Origin: Devosia salina
GTDB lineage: Bacteria; Pseudomonadota; Alphaproteobacteria; Rhizobiales; Devosiaceae
NCBI RefSeq assembly: GCF_019504385.1
Contig: NZ_CP080590.1
Location: 1,902,001 to 1,966,000, forward strand
Length of the DNA: 64,000 bases
Direction: 5' to 3'
Shown here: in pieces, positions 37,136-45,877 of the stretch
Numbering within the stretch: the first letter of the stretch is position 1
Layout of the letters: each line of letters starts with the position of its first letter
The notes under the pieces: generated by a model
Database searches by the model: none
Seen by the model: the letters and a program-made list of their open reading frames with translations, nothing else
Told to the model about the DNA's origin: nothing
Made by a program: the position numbers and the translations under genes

Positions 37136-38020
37136 CTAATACTGCACCCGGCGTTCCACGTAGCGGAACTGGATGACGGTGAGCACGATGACGAACAGCA
37201 TCAGGATGACGGACTGGGCCGAGCTCGAGCCGAGATTGAGCCCGATATAGCCATCGGTATAAACCTTGTAGACTAGCGTATTGGTGGCCTGGTTCGGCCC
37301 GCCGGCCGTGGTGGCATCGATCACGCCGAAGGTGTCGAACATGGTGTAATTGAGATTGACGATCATCAGGAAGAAGGTGGTCGGCGAGAGCAGCGGGAAC
37401 ACGATGGTCCAGAAGCGCTTGAACGGCCCTGCCCCGTCGATCGCCGCCGCCTCGTTGAGCGATTGAGGAACCGACTGCAAACCCGCGAGAAAGAACAGGA
37501 AATTGTAGGAAATCTGTTTCCAGCTCGCCGCCACGATGATCAGGATCATCGCATGCGTGCCGTTGAGCTGGTGGTCCCAGTCGACGCCGAAAAAGCTCAG
37601 CATATAGGGCAGGATGCCGGTGGAGGAATTGAACAGGAACCACCACAATATGCCCGCCACCACCGGCGAGACCGCATAGGGCCAGAGCAGCATGGTCGAA
37701 TAGGCGGTCGCCGAACGGACCAGCCGGCTCACCGCCACGGCCAGGATCAGCGCCAGGCCCATCGACACCGCAGTTACCGCAAGGGCGAACACTGCCGTGC
37801 GACCGATCGAGGCCAGATAGGCCGGTTCCTGGAACAGCCGCGCATAGTGCAGCAGGCCCACGAAGCTGGTCGACAGGCCGAACGGGTCTTCCCGTTCAAA
37901 GGACGATTTGACCGCCTGGCCGGCCGGCCAGATGAAAAACAGAAGCGTGATGATCAGCTGCGGCGCCACCAGCAAATAGGGCAGCCCCTTGGCGGGAAAG
38001 ACTGTGCGTTTGGTATCCAT
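37136..38020 (-). CDS. ugpA: sn-Glycerol-3-phosphate ABC transporter, permease UgpA
   Basis: First permease subunit, 294 residues, six spans. The start LPYLLVAPQLIITLLFFIWPA and the EAA loop QSLNEAAAIDGAGPFKRFWTIVFPLLSP are typical. It forms a heterodimer with UgpE. A long hairpin in the 88-bp gap to ugpB probably lowers its expression relative to the binding protein. Confidence 0.93.
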   Translation of the reverse strand: MDTKRTVFPAKGLPYLLVAPQLIITLLFFIWPAGQAVKSSFEREDPFGLSTSFVGLLHYARLFQEPAYLASIGRTAVFALAVTAVSMGLALILAVAVSRLVRSATAYSTMLLWPYAVSPVVAGILWWFLFNSSTGILPYMLSFFGVDWDHQLNGTHAMILIIVAASWKQISYNFLFFLAGLQSVPQSLNEAAAIDGAGPFKRFWTIVFPLLSPTTFFLMIVNLNYTMFDTFGVIDATTAGGPNQATNTLVYKVYTDGYIGLNLGSSSAQSVILMLFVIVLTVIQFRYVERRVQY

Positions 38021-38057
38021 CGACCCGATCCGCGGGAACGTTTAGGTCCCCGATGAG

Positions 38058-38100
38058 ACAAATGGGCAGGGCCGCATCGCAGCCCTGCCCGATCATTTGT
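38058..38100 (-). terminator. Hairpin between ugpB and ugpA (attenuator or mRNA 3'-end stabiliser)
   Basis: GGGCAGGGC and GCCCTGCCC form the core stem, extended by ACAAAT/ATTTGT with a small bulge. There is no T-run. Such hairpins after binding-protein genes usually raise binding protein over permease by partial termination and message protection. Confidence 0.7.
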
Positions 38101-38108
38101 GAGGCGCC

Positions 38109-39428
38109 TTACTGGTTGGCGGCCTGGAAGTCGCGCAGCATCTGGTTGCCGCGGCTGACGAGGTCATCGAGAGCCTGCTGGGCCGACTTGTCGCCCGACA
38201 GCAGCGCCTGGAATTCCTGGTCGATCACGTCGCGGATCTGCACGTAATTGCCGAAACGCAGGCCCTTGGAGTTCTCGGTCGGCGGATTGAGGGTCATCTG
38301 CTTGATGGCCACGTCCGAGCCCGGATTGGCTTCGTAATAGCCCTGGCTCTGGCCCAGCTCATAGGCAGCCTGGGTGATCGGCAGATAGCCGGAGAACTGG
38401 TGCCAGCCCGCCTGCACTTCGGGCGAGGACAGGTAGGTGAAGAAGTCGGCGACACCCTTGTACTGGGCCTCGTCCGCACCCTGCAGCACCCACAGCGTGG
38501 CGCCGCCGATGATCGAGTTCTGCGGCTGCACATCGGCATAGTGCGGCAGCATGCCGAAGCCGACCTCGAAGTCCTTGGCATTGGCCAGCACGCCGGCGCG
38601 CGAGGCCGAGGAGTTCATGTACATGGCGCATTCGCCCGTATAGAACGTGGCCGGAGCGTCAGCGCCGCCACCCGGGCCGCCATACGAGAACACGCCCTCG
38701 TCCTGCCACTTCTTGAGGTTTTCCCAGTGCTTGACCTGCAGCGGGCCGTTGACGGTCAGCTCGGTGTCGAGGCCGCCAAAGCCGTTTTCGAGCGTGCCGA
38801 TGGGCTGGTTGTGCCAGGCCGAGAAGTTTTCCAACTGCGCCCAGGAAATCCAGCCGGTGGTGAAGCCGCAGCTGGCCGCGCCCGATTCCATGATCTTGCG
38901 CGAATAGGCTTCCAGGTCTTCCCAGGTGGCCGGCGGGGTGTTCGGGTGAAGGCCGGCTTTCTCGAAGGCGGTCTTGTTATAGTAGAGGATCGGGGTCGAG
39001 GAGTTGAACGGCATGGAGAGCATGTTGCCCTCGGTGTCGGTGTAGTAGCCGACGACGGTCGGCAGGTAGTCGGCCGGATTGAATTCGGCGCCCATGTCGG
39101 CCATCAGCTGGTAGACCGGATAGACAGCGCCCTTGGCGGCCATCATCGTGCCGGTGCCCACTTCGAAGACCTGCACGATTTCCGGCTGCTCACCGGCGCG
39201 GAAGGCGGCGATGGCGGCGGTCATGGTCTCGGCATAGGAGCCCTTGTAGACCGGGGTCACGACATAGTCGGACTGGCTGGCATTGTAGCCGGCGACGATT
39301 TCCTCGAGCTTGGTGCCCAGTTCGCCACCCATGGCGTGCCACCAGGTCACTTCGGTCGCGGCAAAGGCCACCGACGTGGAAAGCATCAGCGAAAGGGCAG
39401 CAAGGCCCACGCGGTTCAAAGTCTTCAT
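38109..39428 (-). CDS. ugpB: sn-Glycerol-3-phosphate-binding periplasmic protein
   Basis: Captures glycerol-3-phosphate in the periplasm for the UgpAEC importer. The 439-residue precursor has a signal peptide (LNRVGLAALSLMLSTSVAFA, cleavage before ATEVTWWHAMGG). The WWHAMGGELGTKL start of the mature part and GYWISWAQ-like segment SCGFTTGWISWAQLE match the UgpB family. GGGAGA precedes the ATG. It is first in the operon. Ugp systems are usually induced by phosphate limitation, but I saw no convincing Pho box upstream. Confidence 0.92.
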   Translation of the reverse strand: MKTLNRVGLAALSLMLSTSVAFAATEVTWWHAMGGELGTKLEEIVAGYNASQSDYVVTPVYKGSYAETMTAAIAAFRAGEQPEIVQVFEVGTGTMMAAKGAVYPVYQLMADMGAEFNPADYLPTVVGYYTDTEGNMLSMPFNSSTPILYYNKTAFEKAGLHPNTPPATWEDLEAYSRKIMESGAASCGFTTGWISWAQLENFSAWHNQPIGTLENGFGGLDTELTVNGPLQVKHWENLKKWQDEGVFSYGGPGGGADAPATFYTGECAMYMNSSASRAGVLANAKDFEVGFGMLPHYADVQPQNSIIGGATLWVLQGADEAQYKGVADFFTYLSSPEVQAGWHQFSGYLPITQAAYELGQSQGYYEANPGSDVAIKQMTLNPPTENSKGLRFGNYVQIRDVIDQEFQALLSGDKSAQQALDDLVSRGNQMLRDFQAANQ

Positions 39429-39789
39429 CTTTGTCTCCCAATGGGCCGGCGCGAACCCGAAACGGGGCGCCCGGCTCCAGCCAGACCTGTTTTGGTGTGA
39501 GCGCCGGCAACGGAGAGACGAAACCGTCCGAAACAAACCGAAACCTTGGGCGCACAAGCCGCCATCCCGCTGGGGCATCGGCCTGCCCGCTCCCTCTAGT
39601 GAGCCTGCTTGACGTTCACTTGAAGGTTCGGTGACCGTTCGATGACGGCGCGCTTTGCTTGTGGACAAGGTTCGTTTGAACATCGCGCGCCCGGCCTTGC
39701 CGGGTCCGGCAATCGCCGCCATCGTGTCGAAACCAGCAATGCCCGCACGTCACCAGAGCATCGACACCTGACGAAAGGGAAAGCCGACC
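39429..39789. other. Divergent intergenic region ugpB / GFA-like gene
   Basis: About 360 bp without a supported gene. It must hold the ugp promoter and that of the rightward gene. A GTTC GGTGACC GTTC (39626-39640) matches the SOS consensus formally, but neither neighbour is a known SOS gene. No Pho-box repeat was found by eye. Confidence 0.5.
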
Positions 39790-40326
39790 ATGGTGCAAAC
39801 CACCACCCTCGCCTGCCAATGCGGCCAGTTCCACATCGAGGTAACGGGCGCGCCGCTGATTACCGCCGAATGCCACTGCACGTCGTGCCGCACGGCCGCG
39901 CAACGCCTTTCCGCCCTGCCCCCGGCCTTTCCGCTGACCGATGCAAGCGGCGGCGTGCCTTACATCCTCTATCGCAAGGATCGTGTCCGCTTCCCCGACG
40001 GCACCGCCAATCTCGCCGAATTCCGTTTGAACGATTCGGCTCCCACGCGCCGCGTCGTCACCATCTGCTGCAACACGCCGGTCTTCACCGAATTCCAGGG
40101 CGGCCACTGGCTCAGCCTCTTCGCCGGCCTCTGGCCAGAAGCCCAGCGCCCACAGATGGAGATTCGCACCCAGACCGGCGATGTTCCCGAAGGCACCACC
40201 CTCGATGATTCCCTGCCCTCGGGCGGCATGGTCACCGCCGGTTTTTACGCAAAGCTCCTCGCTGCCTGGATCGCCATGGGGTTCAGGGTGCCTAAGGTGG
40301 AGGTGCGTGACAGGGTCAACGCCTGA
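39790..40326 (+). CDS. GFA/CENP-V-like zinc protein
   Basis: A 178-residue protein with the zinc-binding plan of the glutathione-dependent formaldehyde-activating (GFA) fold: CQCGQFHIEV near the start, ECHCTSCRTA at about 27-36 and a later CC pair (TICCNTPVF). The middle and end are more divergent than in typical GFA proteins, so it belongs to a side branch (similar to DUF6151). Whether it acts on S-hydroxymethylglutathione is unproven. GAAAGGGAAAG lies upstream of the ATG. Confidence 0.78.
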   Translation: MVQTTTLACQCGQFHIEVTGAPLITAECHCTSCRTAAQRLSALPPAFPLTDASGGVPYILYRKDRVRFPDGTANLAEFRLNDSAPTRRVVTICCNTPVFTEFQGGHWLSLFAGLWPEAQRPQMEIRTQTGDVPEGTTLDDSLPSGGMVTAGFYAKLLAAWIAMGFRVPKVEVRDRVNA

Positions 40327-40380
40327 TCCCGGAACCGAACAGCCACCACCTGTGTTCGTCCCGAAACGGGAGAATGTGGC

Positions 40381-40716
40381 ATGAACAGTCTCTGGACGAC
40401 CGAAGAGGCCTTGTGGCTTGAAGGCGCCGATGCCTTCGAGCGTATCATGGCCGACGATTGCCTAATGGTCTTTGCGCCCATGGGCATCATGCGAAACGCG
40501 GAAATCGTGGAAAGTCTGCGGCACGCGCCGCGCTGGCAATCCGTATCGATGTCGGACCGCGCCGAGGCCCGTCCCGCCCCCGGCGTCCTGTCACTCGCCT
40601 ATCGCGCCAGCGCTCAACGCCCAAATTCTGCGCCCTATGAGGCGCTTTGCACCTCGACCTATTTCGAAACCGGAGAGGGATGGCGGCTGCTGCAACATCA
40701 GCAAACCCCGCTTTAG
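40381..40716 (+). CDS. NTF2-like (DUF4440-type) small protein
   Basis: A 111-residue protein with the cone-shaped NTF2-like pattern: an N-terminal helix with EEALWLEGADAFERIMADDCLMVF, then VESLRHAPRW, and C-terminal strands ending GEGWRLLQHQQTPL. No catalytic residues can be assigned. GGGAGAATG precedes the start. It follows the GFA-like gene on the same strand by 54 bp and is ended by a hairpin. Confidence 0.78.
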   Translation: MNSLWTTEEALWLEGADAFERIMADDCLMVFAPMGIMRNAEIVESLRHAPRWQSVSMSDRAEARPAPGVLSLAYRASAQRPNSAPYEALCTSTYFETGEGWRLLQHQQTPL

Positions 40717-40732
40717 CAGCCAGACAACAAAA

Positions 40733-40760
40733 AAGCCGCCTTGCGGCAGCTTCTTGTTTT
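40733..40760. terminator. Terminator between the NTF2-like gene and tRNA-Leu
   Basis: AAGCCGCC, loop TTGC, GGCAGCTT with one mismatch, then CTTGTTTT on the plus strand and an A-run on the other side. It probably acts in both directions. Confidence 0.65.
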
Positions 40761-40777
40761 GTCATCCCGAAGATGAC

Positions 40778-40862
40778 TGGTGCGGTCGAGAAGACTCGAA
40801 CTTCCACGCCTCGCGGCACAGCGACCTCAACGCTGCGCGTCTACCAATTCCGCCACGACCGC
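40778..40862 (-). tRNA. tRNA-Leu (anticodon GAG)
   Basis: On the minus strand the acceptor stem is GCGGTCG/CGACCGC, the D arm GTGGCGGAATTGGTAGACGC, the anticodon stem CAGCG/CGCTG with loop TTGAGGT, and the long variable arm typical of class II tRNAs follows (GTGCCGCGAGGCGT). The T loop is TTCGAGT and CCA is encoded. GAG reads CUC and CUU leucine codons. Confidence 0.96.
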
Positions 40863-41007
40863 ACGAGTGTGGTAGAAGCTTCGGTGCCGGGGCCCCGAAG
40901 CGAGTGGGGGTGTAGCAAAGCTCTTGGATAACCACAAGCGGATAATCGGGAATTTTCCCGTCCCTGTGGAGATGTCACCATCAGGCCGGCAAACCGGCTC
41001 TGTGCCC

Positions 41008-41241
41008 CTATCCGAAACGCAGCACCTTCTCGGTGACGAAGACCCGCAAATGCCCCTCTTCCACATTGACCTCGCCCTTGGCGATCAGCGTGTTGTTGGC
41101 ATAGATGCGCAGCGGATCGTGCTCGGTCGCATCCAGTTCGATCACCGCGCCGCGCCCCATGCGCAGCATGTGGTGGATAGGCACGGTGGTCGCGCCCAGT
41201 TCGACCGTGATATCGACTTCAATATTGTCCAGGGTGTTCAT
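41008..41241 (-). CDS. Stand-alone FliN/SpoA-domain protein
   Basis: A 77-residue protein that consists of little more than one SpoA (FliN/FliM C-terminal) domain: VDITVELGATTVPIHHML, then GAVIELDATEHDPLRIYANN and GEVNVEEGHLRVFVTE. In flagellar and type III systems such domains build the switch or sorting ring. No flagellar genes lie nearby; neighbours are tRNA-Leu and the divergent lipB. It may be the motor FliN encoded away from its cluster, or a separate relative. The ATG lacks a strong ribosome binding site. Confidence 0.85.
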   Translation of the reverse strand: MNTLDNIEVDITVELGATTVPIHHMLRMGRGAVIELDATEHDPLRIYANNTLIAKGEVNVEEGHLRVFVTEKVLRFG

Positions 41242-41316
41242 AGATAAGGATGGGTCCCGGGTCCGGCGCCATGCGCCACGGATTCGTATCCCCCTCAAAT
41301 TCGGCCAGGGCTGGTT

Positions 41317-42066
41317 ATGGAAGTGTTAACAGACGTGAACGAGGCGTGCCAAATCGGCGCGAAACTGCATCGTGCGGACGCTCAGCCGGTGGAGTGGCGG
41401 ATTTTCGAGGCGCCGCTCGACTACGAAACGGCGCTCGCAATGATGGATGCGCGCGTCGCCGCCATCGCTGCCGGCGAAGCGCCCGAGGCGGTCTGGCTGC
41501 TCGAACACCCGCCGCTTTATACCTCTGGCACCTCGGCGCGCCCCGAAGACCTGCTCAACCCGCGCTTTCCGGTCTATCCGGCCGGGCGCGGCGGGCAATA
41601 CACCTATCACGGCCCCGGCCAGCGCGTGGCCTATGTCATGCTCGACCTGACAAAGCGCGGCCGCGACATCCGCTGCCTCGTCCAGGGGCTCGAACAATGG
41701 GTCATCGACACGCTCGACGCCCACAATATTAGCGGCGAGCGCCGCGAGGGCCGCGTCGGCGTCTGGGTACCCCGCCCCGACAAAGGCCTTGCCCGCGAGG
41801 ACAAGATCGCTGCCATCGGCGTGCGGGTCCGCAAATGGGTCACCTTCCACGGCATTTCGCTCAATGTGTCGCCCGATCTGTCCCATTATGACGGCATCGT
41901 CCCCTGCGGCATCACCGACCAGGGCGTCACCTCCTTCGAGGATCTGGGCCTGCTGCTGACCCTGCCCGAGGTCGATTCGGTGCTGCGCGCCCGCTTCGAG
42001 GCGCTTTTCGGGCCGACCAGCCTTGCCATTGCGGCCCCAGCCGACCAATTTGCCAATCAGACCTAG
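41317..42066 (+). CDS. lipB: Octanoyl-[ACP]:protein N-octanoyltransferase
   Basis: Transfers octanoate from acyl carrier protein to lipoyl domains, first step of lipoate assembly. The 249-residue enzyme has the expected landmarks: LLEHPPLYTSG, RGGQYTYHGPGQ, the catalytic Lys163 in REDKIAAIGVR and the acyl-thioester Cys197 in GIVPCGI. The N-terminus is some 20 residues longer than in E. coli. An insert around 143-162 (REGRVGVWVPRPDKGL) is common in this class. Confidence 0.96.
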   Translation: MEVLTDVNEACQIGAKLHRADAQPVEWRIFEAPLDYETALAMMDARVAAIAAGEAPEAVWLLEHPPLYTSGTSARPEDLLNPRFPVYPAGRGGQYTYHGPGQRVAYVMLDLTKRGRDIRCLVQGLEQWVIDTLDAHNISGERREGRVGVWVPRPDKGLAREDKIAAIGVRVRKWVTFHGISLNVSPDLSHYDGIVPCGITDQGVTSFEDLGLLLTLPEVDSVLRARFEALFGPTSLAIAAPADQFANQT

Positions 42067-42083
42067 GATTCGAGGAGCCTGAA

Positions 42084-42611
42084 ATGACCCTGGACGATCT
42101 CAAGCGCCTGCTGACGCGCCAGACCCTGTTCCGCCTCGATTCGATCCTGTCGCCGAAACTGGTCCCCATCTTCTATGCACTGGGCCTGGCCAGCATCCTG
42201 CTCTGGGCCATCAGCCACTTCTTCTTCCGCTTCGGCACCGGCTTTGGCGACGGCCTCTGGGGCCTGCTCGAAATCCTCGTCTTCGGCCTGCTCTCGCTGG
42301 TCGGCCTGCGCATCGGCTGCGAGGCTCTGCTGGTCTGGTTCAAGAGCCACGAGAACACCGGCGACACCGTGCAGCGCTCGCGCTATTCCGCCTCGCTGCT
42401 CGATGAAGTGCGCGACGCCATCCGCGATCTGGCCGAGGAAGGCGAGGAACGTGACTTCGCCGAGGCGGATGAATACATCACCCCGGCCACCGAACCGGTC
42501 CCGCATATACCGCCGGCCACCGAGGCGCCCCGCGAACCGGCCACCAAGCCGGGCGAAACCCACAAGCCCCGCCGCACCGCCAAACGCACACCACCCAAGA
42601 CCATGACGTGA
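42084..42611 (+). CDS. DUF4282-type membrane protein with Pro-rich tail
   Basis: A 175-residue protein. Residues 15-95 match the DUF4282 plan: a short amphipathic start (FRLDSILSPKLVPIFYALGL) and two spans at about 28-48 and 58-85. The rest is a soluble acidic stretch followed by a Pro/Thr/Lys-rich tail (PATKPGETHKPRRTAKRT). GAGGAG lies before the ATG, 17 bp after the lipB stop, so it is cotranscribed with lipB. Function unknown. Confidence 0.8.
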   Translation: MTLDDLKRLLTRQTLFRLDSILSPKLVPIFYALGLASILLWAISHFFFRFGTGFGDGLWGLLEILVFGLLSLVGLRIGCEALLVWFKSHENTGDTVQRSRYSASLLDEVRDAIRDLAEEGEERDFAEADEYITPATEPVPHIPPATEAPREPATKPGETHKPRRTAKRTPPKTMT

Positions 42612-42615
42612 CCAA

Positions 42616-42646
42616 CAAAAAGGCCGCCCACTGAGCGGCCTTTTTC
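42616..42646. terminator. Bidirectional terminator between DUF4282 gene and DoxX gene
   Basis: AAAAAGGCCGC, loop CCACTGA, GCGGCCTTTTT. Perfect stem with A and T runs; serves the convergent genes. Confidence 0.9.
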
Positions 42647-42712
42647 TTATCAGGTCCTTCGACTTCCCCCCTTTGAGAGGGAGGGAGCGGCATCGCGCCC
42701 GGTCAGAAGAAC

Positions 42713-43090
42713 CTACTTCTTCTCGACGCTCCACACGCCCGGGCCGGCAAAGACCAGGAACAGGAAGACAAAGCAGAACAGGATCGCGGCGTCGCCGCCA
42801 TTGTTGGTGGGGAAGAAGTTGCCCGGCGCGTGCACCATCCAATAGGCCACGGCCATGGTCCCCGAGGCAATGAACGCGGCGGGGCGGGTGAACAGGCCAA
42901 TCCCGATCAGGATGCCGGTGACGATTTCGATCACGCCGGCAAACCAGAAGATCGAGAACATGGGCGGCGCGAATTCTGCCGACGGAAAGCCCATCAGCTT
43001 CTGCGTGCCATGGGCAAGGAACAGCAGGGCGGCGATGATGCGCAGCACGGACAGGGCCTGCGGCGCGTATGCGGAGAGACGGTCGGTCAT
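42713..43090 (-). CDS. DoxX-family membrane protein
   Basis: A 125-residue four-span protein of the DoxX group. Signatures are LRIIAALLFLAHGTQKLMGFP at the N-terminus and FAGVIEIVTGILIGIGLFTRPAAF in the middle. DoxX proteins are linked to quinone or thiosulfate metabolism and redox stress, but the role of this subfamily is not known. It stands alone between convergent and divergent neighbours. Confidence 0.9.
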   Translation of the reverse strand: MTDRLSAYAPQALSVLRIIAALLFLAHGTQKLMGFPSAEFAPPMFSIFWFAGVIEIVTGILIGIGLFTRPAAFIASGTMAVAYWMVHAPGNFFPTNNGGDAAILFCFVFLFLVFAGPGVWSVEKK

Positions 43091-43322
43091 GGAGTTTCCT
43101 TCTTGCTGCGCCGAAGGGCGTCAAACAGGCGAAAGGACCTAACCCGCGGTTCCACAAGCCGAAACCCGCCAATCAACGCACGCGCTGTTCGCGCAAAACA
43201 AACAGTCACGTTCATGTGTTCACGAATAAATGCAAAGCTGCTGCGCCACAGTTGCCGGTCGGTCACATTGCGTAACCGCCCAAGTTTCTGTATGACGCGC
43301 CATCCTCTCCAGCACCGGACAC

Positions 43323-44657
43323 ATGACGCGCATGACCCAGGCGCCCAAAATCGGTCTCGTCAGCCTCGGCTGTCCCAAGGCCCTCGTCGATAGCGAACGC
43401 ATCATGACCACCCTGCGCGCCCAGGGCTATTCGTTCTCGCGCGACTATGCCGGCGCCGATGTCGTGCTCGTCAATACCTGTGGTTTTCTCGACAGCGCCA
43501 AGCAGGAAAGCCTTGAGGCGATTGGCGAAGCGCTCAACGAGAATGGTCGCGTCATTGTTACCGGTTGCCTCGGCGTCGAGGAAGGACTGATCCGCGAGAC
43601 CCATCCGAGCGTCCTCGCCATTACCGGCCCGCATCAATATGAAAGCGTGGTCTCGGCCGTGCATGAGCACCTGCCGCCCGTGCCCAACAAATTCGTGGAC
43701 CTGGTCCCCGAAAGCGGCCTGAAGCTCACCCCGCGCCACTACGCCTATTTGAAGATTTCCGAAGGCTGCAATAATCGCTGCTCCTTCTGCATCATCCCCC
43801 AGATCCGCGGCGACCTCGCCTCGCGCCCGGCCGCCGGCATTCTCTCGGAAGCCGAGGGCCTCATCCGCTCCGGCGTCAAGGAACTGCTGGTCATCTCCCA
43901 GGACACCAGCGCCTACGGCCTCGACATCAAATATGCGACGTCGAAATATCGCGGCCGCGAGGTCAAGGCCAAGTTCTATGACCTCGCCAAGGAACTGGGT
44001 GAGCTGGGCGCCTGGGTGCGCCTGCACTATGTCTATCCCTATCCCCATGTCGATCCGGTCATGGAACTGATGGCCGAAGGCCTCGTCCTGCCCTATCTCG
44101 ACATTCCCTTCCAGCACGCGTCGCCGAACGTGCTGAAAGCCATGCGCCGCCCGGCGCACCAGGAAAAGACCCTCAATCGCATCCTCGACTGGAAGCGCCA
44201 GGTCCCGGATTTGACAGTACGTTCCAACTTCATCGTCGGCTTCCCCGGCGAGACCGACGAAGATTTCGAAATGCTGCTCGACTTCATCGAGGAAGCCGAA
44301 ATCGATCGCGCCGGCTGCTTCAAATACGAGCCCGTTACCGGCGCCACCGCCAATGAGCTCGACGGCGTCGTGCCGGACGAAGTCAAGGAAGAGCGCTTCG
44401 CCCAGTTGATGGAAGTGGCGCAGAACGTCTCCTTCCACCAGCTGCAGAAGAAGGTCGGCCGCACCATCGACGTCATCGTCGACGACGTCCGCCCGGAGGA
44501 AAACCGCGTCATCGCCCGTTCCAAATGGGACGCGCCCGAGATCGACGGCCAGGTCATTGTCGACAAGGCCGACGGCATCAAGATCGGCGACATTGTTTCG
44601 GTCGTGGTCACCGACAACGACGAATACGATCTCTTCGCCGAGCCCGCGAAGGGCTGA
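43323..44657 (+). CDS. rimO: Ribosomal protein S12 methylthiotransferase
   Basis: Radical-SAM enzyme that adds a methylthio group to Asp88/89 of ribosomal protein S12. The 444-residue protein has three Cys for the auxiliary cluster (Cys17 in SLGCPKALVDSE, Cys53 in NTCGF, Cys82 in TGCLG) and the radical-SAM triad Cys149, Cys153, Cys156 in CNNRCSFC. The TRAM domain is at the C-terminus. SLGCPKALVDSE is typical of RimO and excludes MiaB. An ATG three codons later is an alternative start. Confidence 0.96.
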   Translation: MTRMTQAPKIGLVSLGCPKALVDSERIMTTLRAQGYSFSRDYAGADVVLVNTCGFLDSAKQESLEAIGEALNENGRVIVTGCLGVEEGLIRETHPSVLAITGPHQYESVVSAVHEHLPPVPNKFVDLVPESGLKLTPRHYAYLKISEGCNNRCSFCIIPQIRGDLASRPAAGILSEAEGLIRSGVKELLVISQDTSAYGLDIKYATSKYRGREVKAKFYDLAKELGELGAWVRLHYVYPYPHVDPVMELMAEGLVLPYLDIPFQHASPNVLKAMRRPAHQEKTLNRILDWKRQVPDLTVRSNFIVGFPGETDEDFEMLLDFIEEAEIDRAGCFKYEPVTGATANELDGVVPDEVKEERFAQLMEVAQNVSFHQLQKKVGRTIDVIVDDVRPEENRVIARSKWDAPEIDGQVIVDKADGIKIGDIVSVVVTDNDEYDLFAEPAKG

Positions 44658-44690
44658 GCCTCAGACAGTTGCGGGGGAATCTCCCCGAAC

Positions 44691-44798
44691 GCCCACCCTT
44701 GGTCCCTCCCCACAAGGGGGAGGGAGACGATGAGCATTGGCATCCCGGTCTGGCGCATCCCTCCCCTTGATGGGGAGGGATTGAGGGTGGGGTGGGGC
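44691..44798. repeat. Mosaic CCCTCCCC palindromes after rimO
   Basis: CCACCCT, CCCTCCCCACAAGGGGGAGGG, a spacer, CCCTCCCCTTGATGGGGAGGG and a closing GAGGGTGGGG. Same modular layout as the units near 13.8 and 60.2 kb. It lies between convergent genes and may help to end both transcripts. Confidence 0.8.
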
Positions 44799-44829
44799 CC
44801 ACGGCCCAGCACCGTTGTGCCCCAATTCC

Positions 44830-45744
44830 CTAGCGCGCAAACGCGTCGAACGGGTTGTCGTGCGTCAATCGCGTGATCATCTCCGCGCTCACCCCCGCCT
44901 CTGCCAGCGCCGGCAGCAGCCAGTTTACCAGATGCGTATAGGGCCGCGGCGTGCCGCCCCCCGGCTTGGCGGGGTCATACCAGCCAAGGTCGTGGCTGAG
45001 CAGCAGCTGGTTCCCGAGCCCCGCTTCCAGCGCCTTCATCACCAGCGGCAGCACCTCTTCGTCCGGGTCCCGGCCGACATGGTCATACTCGATCCAGGCG
45101 CCGCGCTCGGCGACCGCGCGGTTGAGGCCGAAGTCCTTCTCGGCCTGGCTATGGATCGACAGGAACCGGTTTGCCGATCCGCCCTCGGCCTCGATGATGT
45201 CGAGCTGGTCCATGACCACCCGGCCCCTGATCGTGTGCGAGCCGATTAGTGCCCCCGTCTGCGCTGAAGCGCGGGCCGCCGCGCGCAGGATGCGCGTCTC
45301 GAGGGGCGTGATGCCGTCATCGCCGGCACTGACCTTGATCCAGGCGGCAACGACCCCGGTATCATCGACACCCCTGGTGAGATGTCCCAGCATCCAGCTT
45401 TCCAGCTCCGCCTCGCTGGCCCGCGCCACCCAATCGGGTATCCAGGGCTCGCGATAATTGCCGGTGGGCACCACGATCGGAAAGCCTGTGGCGCGCGAGA
45501 CGGCAAGGTCGATATCGACCCTGAGCCCCACCCCACCGGTGGAACATTCCACCAGCGCCGTCACGCCCTGCGCCTTGATGGCCTCGATCTGCGGGGCCAT
45601 CAACCGCACCACATCATCCGGGTCGGCCTCGGCATAGCCCGGCTGGTCGGGGGTCCTGAGATCCACGAACACATGCTCATGCGGCAGGATCAGCCCCAGT
45701 TGATGGCGCTCGAATGCGCCTAGCGTGGTGATCAGACGTGCCAT
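44830..45744 (-). CDS. Phosphotriesterase-family metal hydrolase
   Basis: A 304-residue TIM-barrel amidohydrolase of the phosphotriesterase group (lactonases, phosphotriesterases, PHP). Metal ligands are visible: His22 and His24 in PHEHVF, the Lys that is carbamylated in family members (VVAAWIKVS), His in IGSHT, His in SIHSQ and Asp in LLSHDLGW. Substrate cannot be predicted; lactones or phosphodiesters are likely. Single gene ending near the repeat cluster. Confidence 0.85.
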   Translation of the reverse strand: MARLITTLGAFERHQLGLILPHEHVFVDLRTPDQPGYAEADPDDVVRLMAPQIEAIKAQGVTALVECSTGGVGLRVDIDLAVSRATGFPIVVPTGNYREPWIPDWVARASEAELESWMLGHLTRGVDDTGVVAAWIKVSAGDDGITPLETRILRAAARASAQTGALIGSHTIRGRVVMDQLDIIEAEGGSANRFLSIHSQAEKDFGLNRAVAERGAWIEYDHVGRDPDEEVLPLVMKALEAGLGNQLLLSHDLGWYDPAKPGGGTPRPYTHLVNWLLPALAEAGVSAEMITRLTHDNPFDAFAR

Positions 45745-45877
45745 TGCAACCCTCCCGTTTCAGAACTTTTTGCCATAGCCCCCTCGCGGGTGGAACCGGG
45801 CTTGGTCTATATTCCGCGCGAAGTGCGACTATTGTGGCCAGGCCGCGTTATCAAGGTCCACGGCAACGGAGCAGCTC

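Noticed and set aside
39626..39640. GTTC GGTGACC GTTC, a formal match to the LexA box
   Set aside because: An eight-base pattern is expected about twice by chance in 64 kb on two strands. Neither ugpB nor the GFA-like gene is a known SOS gene, unlike the ssb and uvrA sites.
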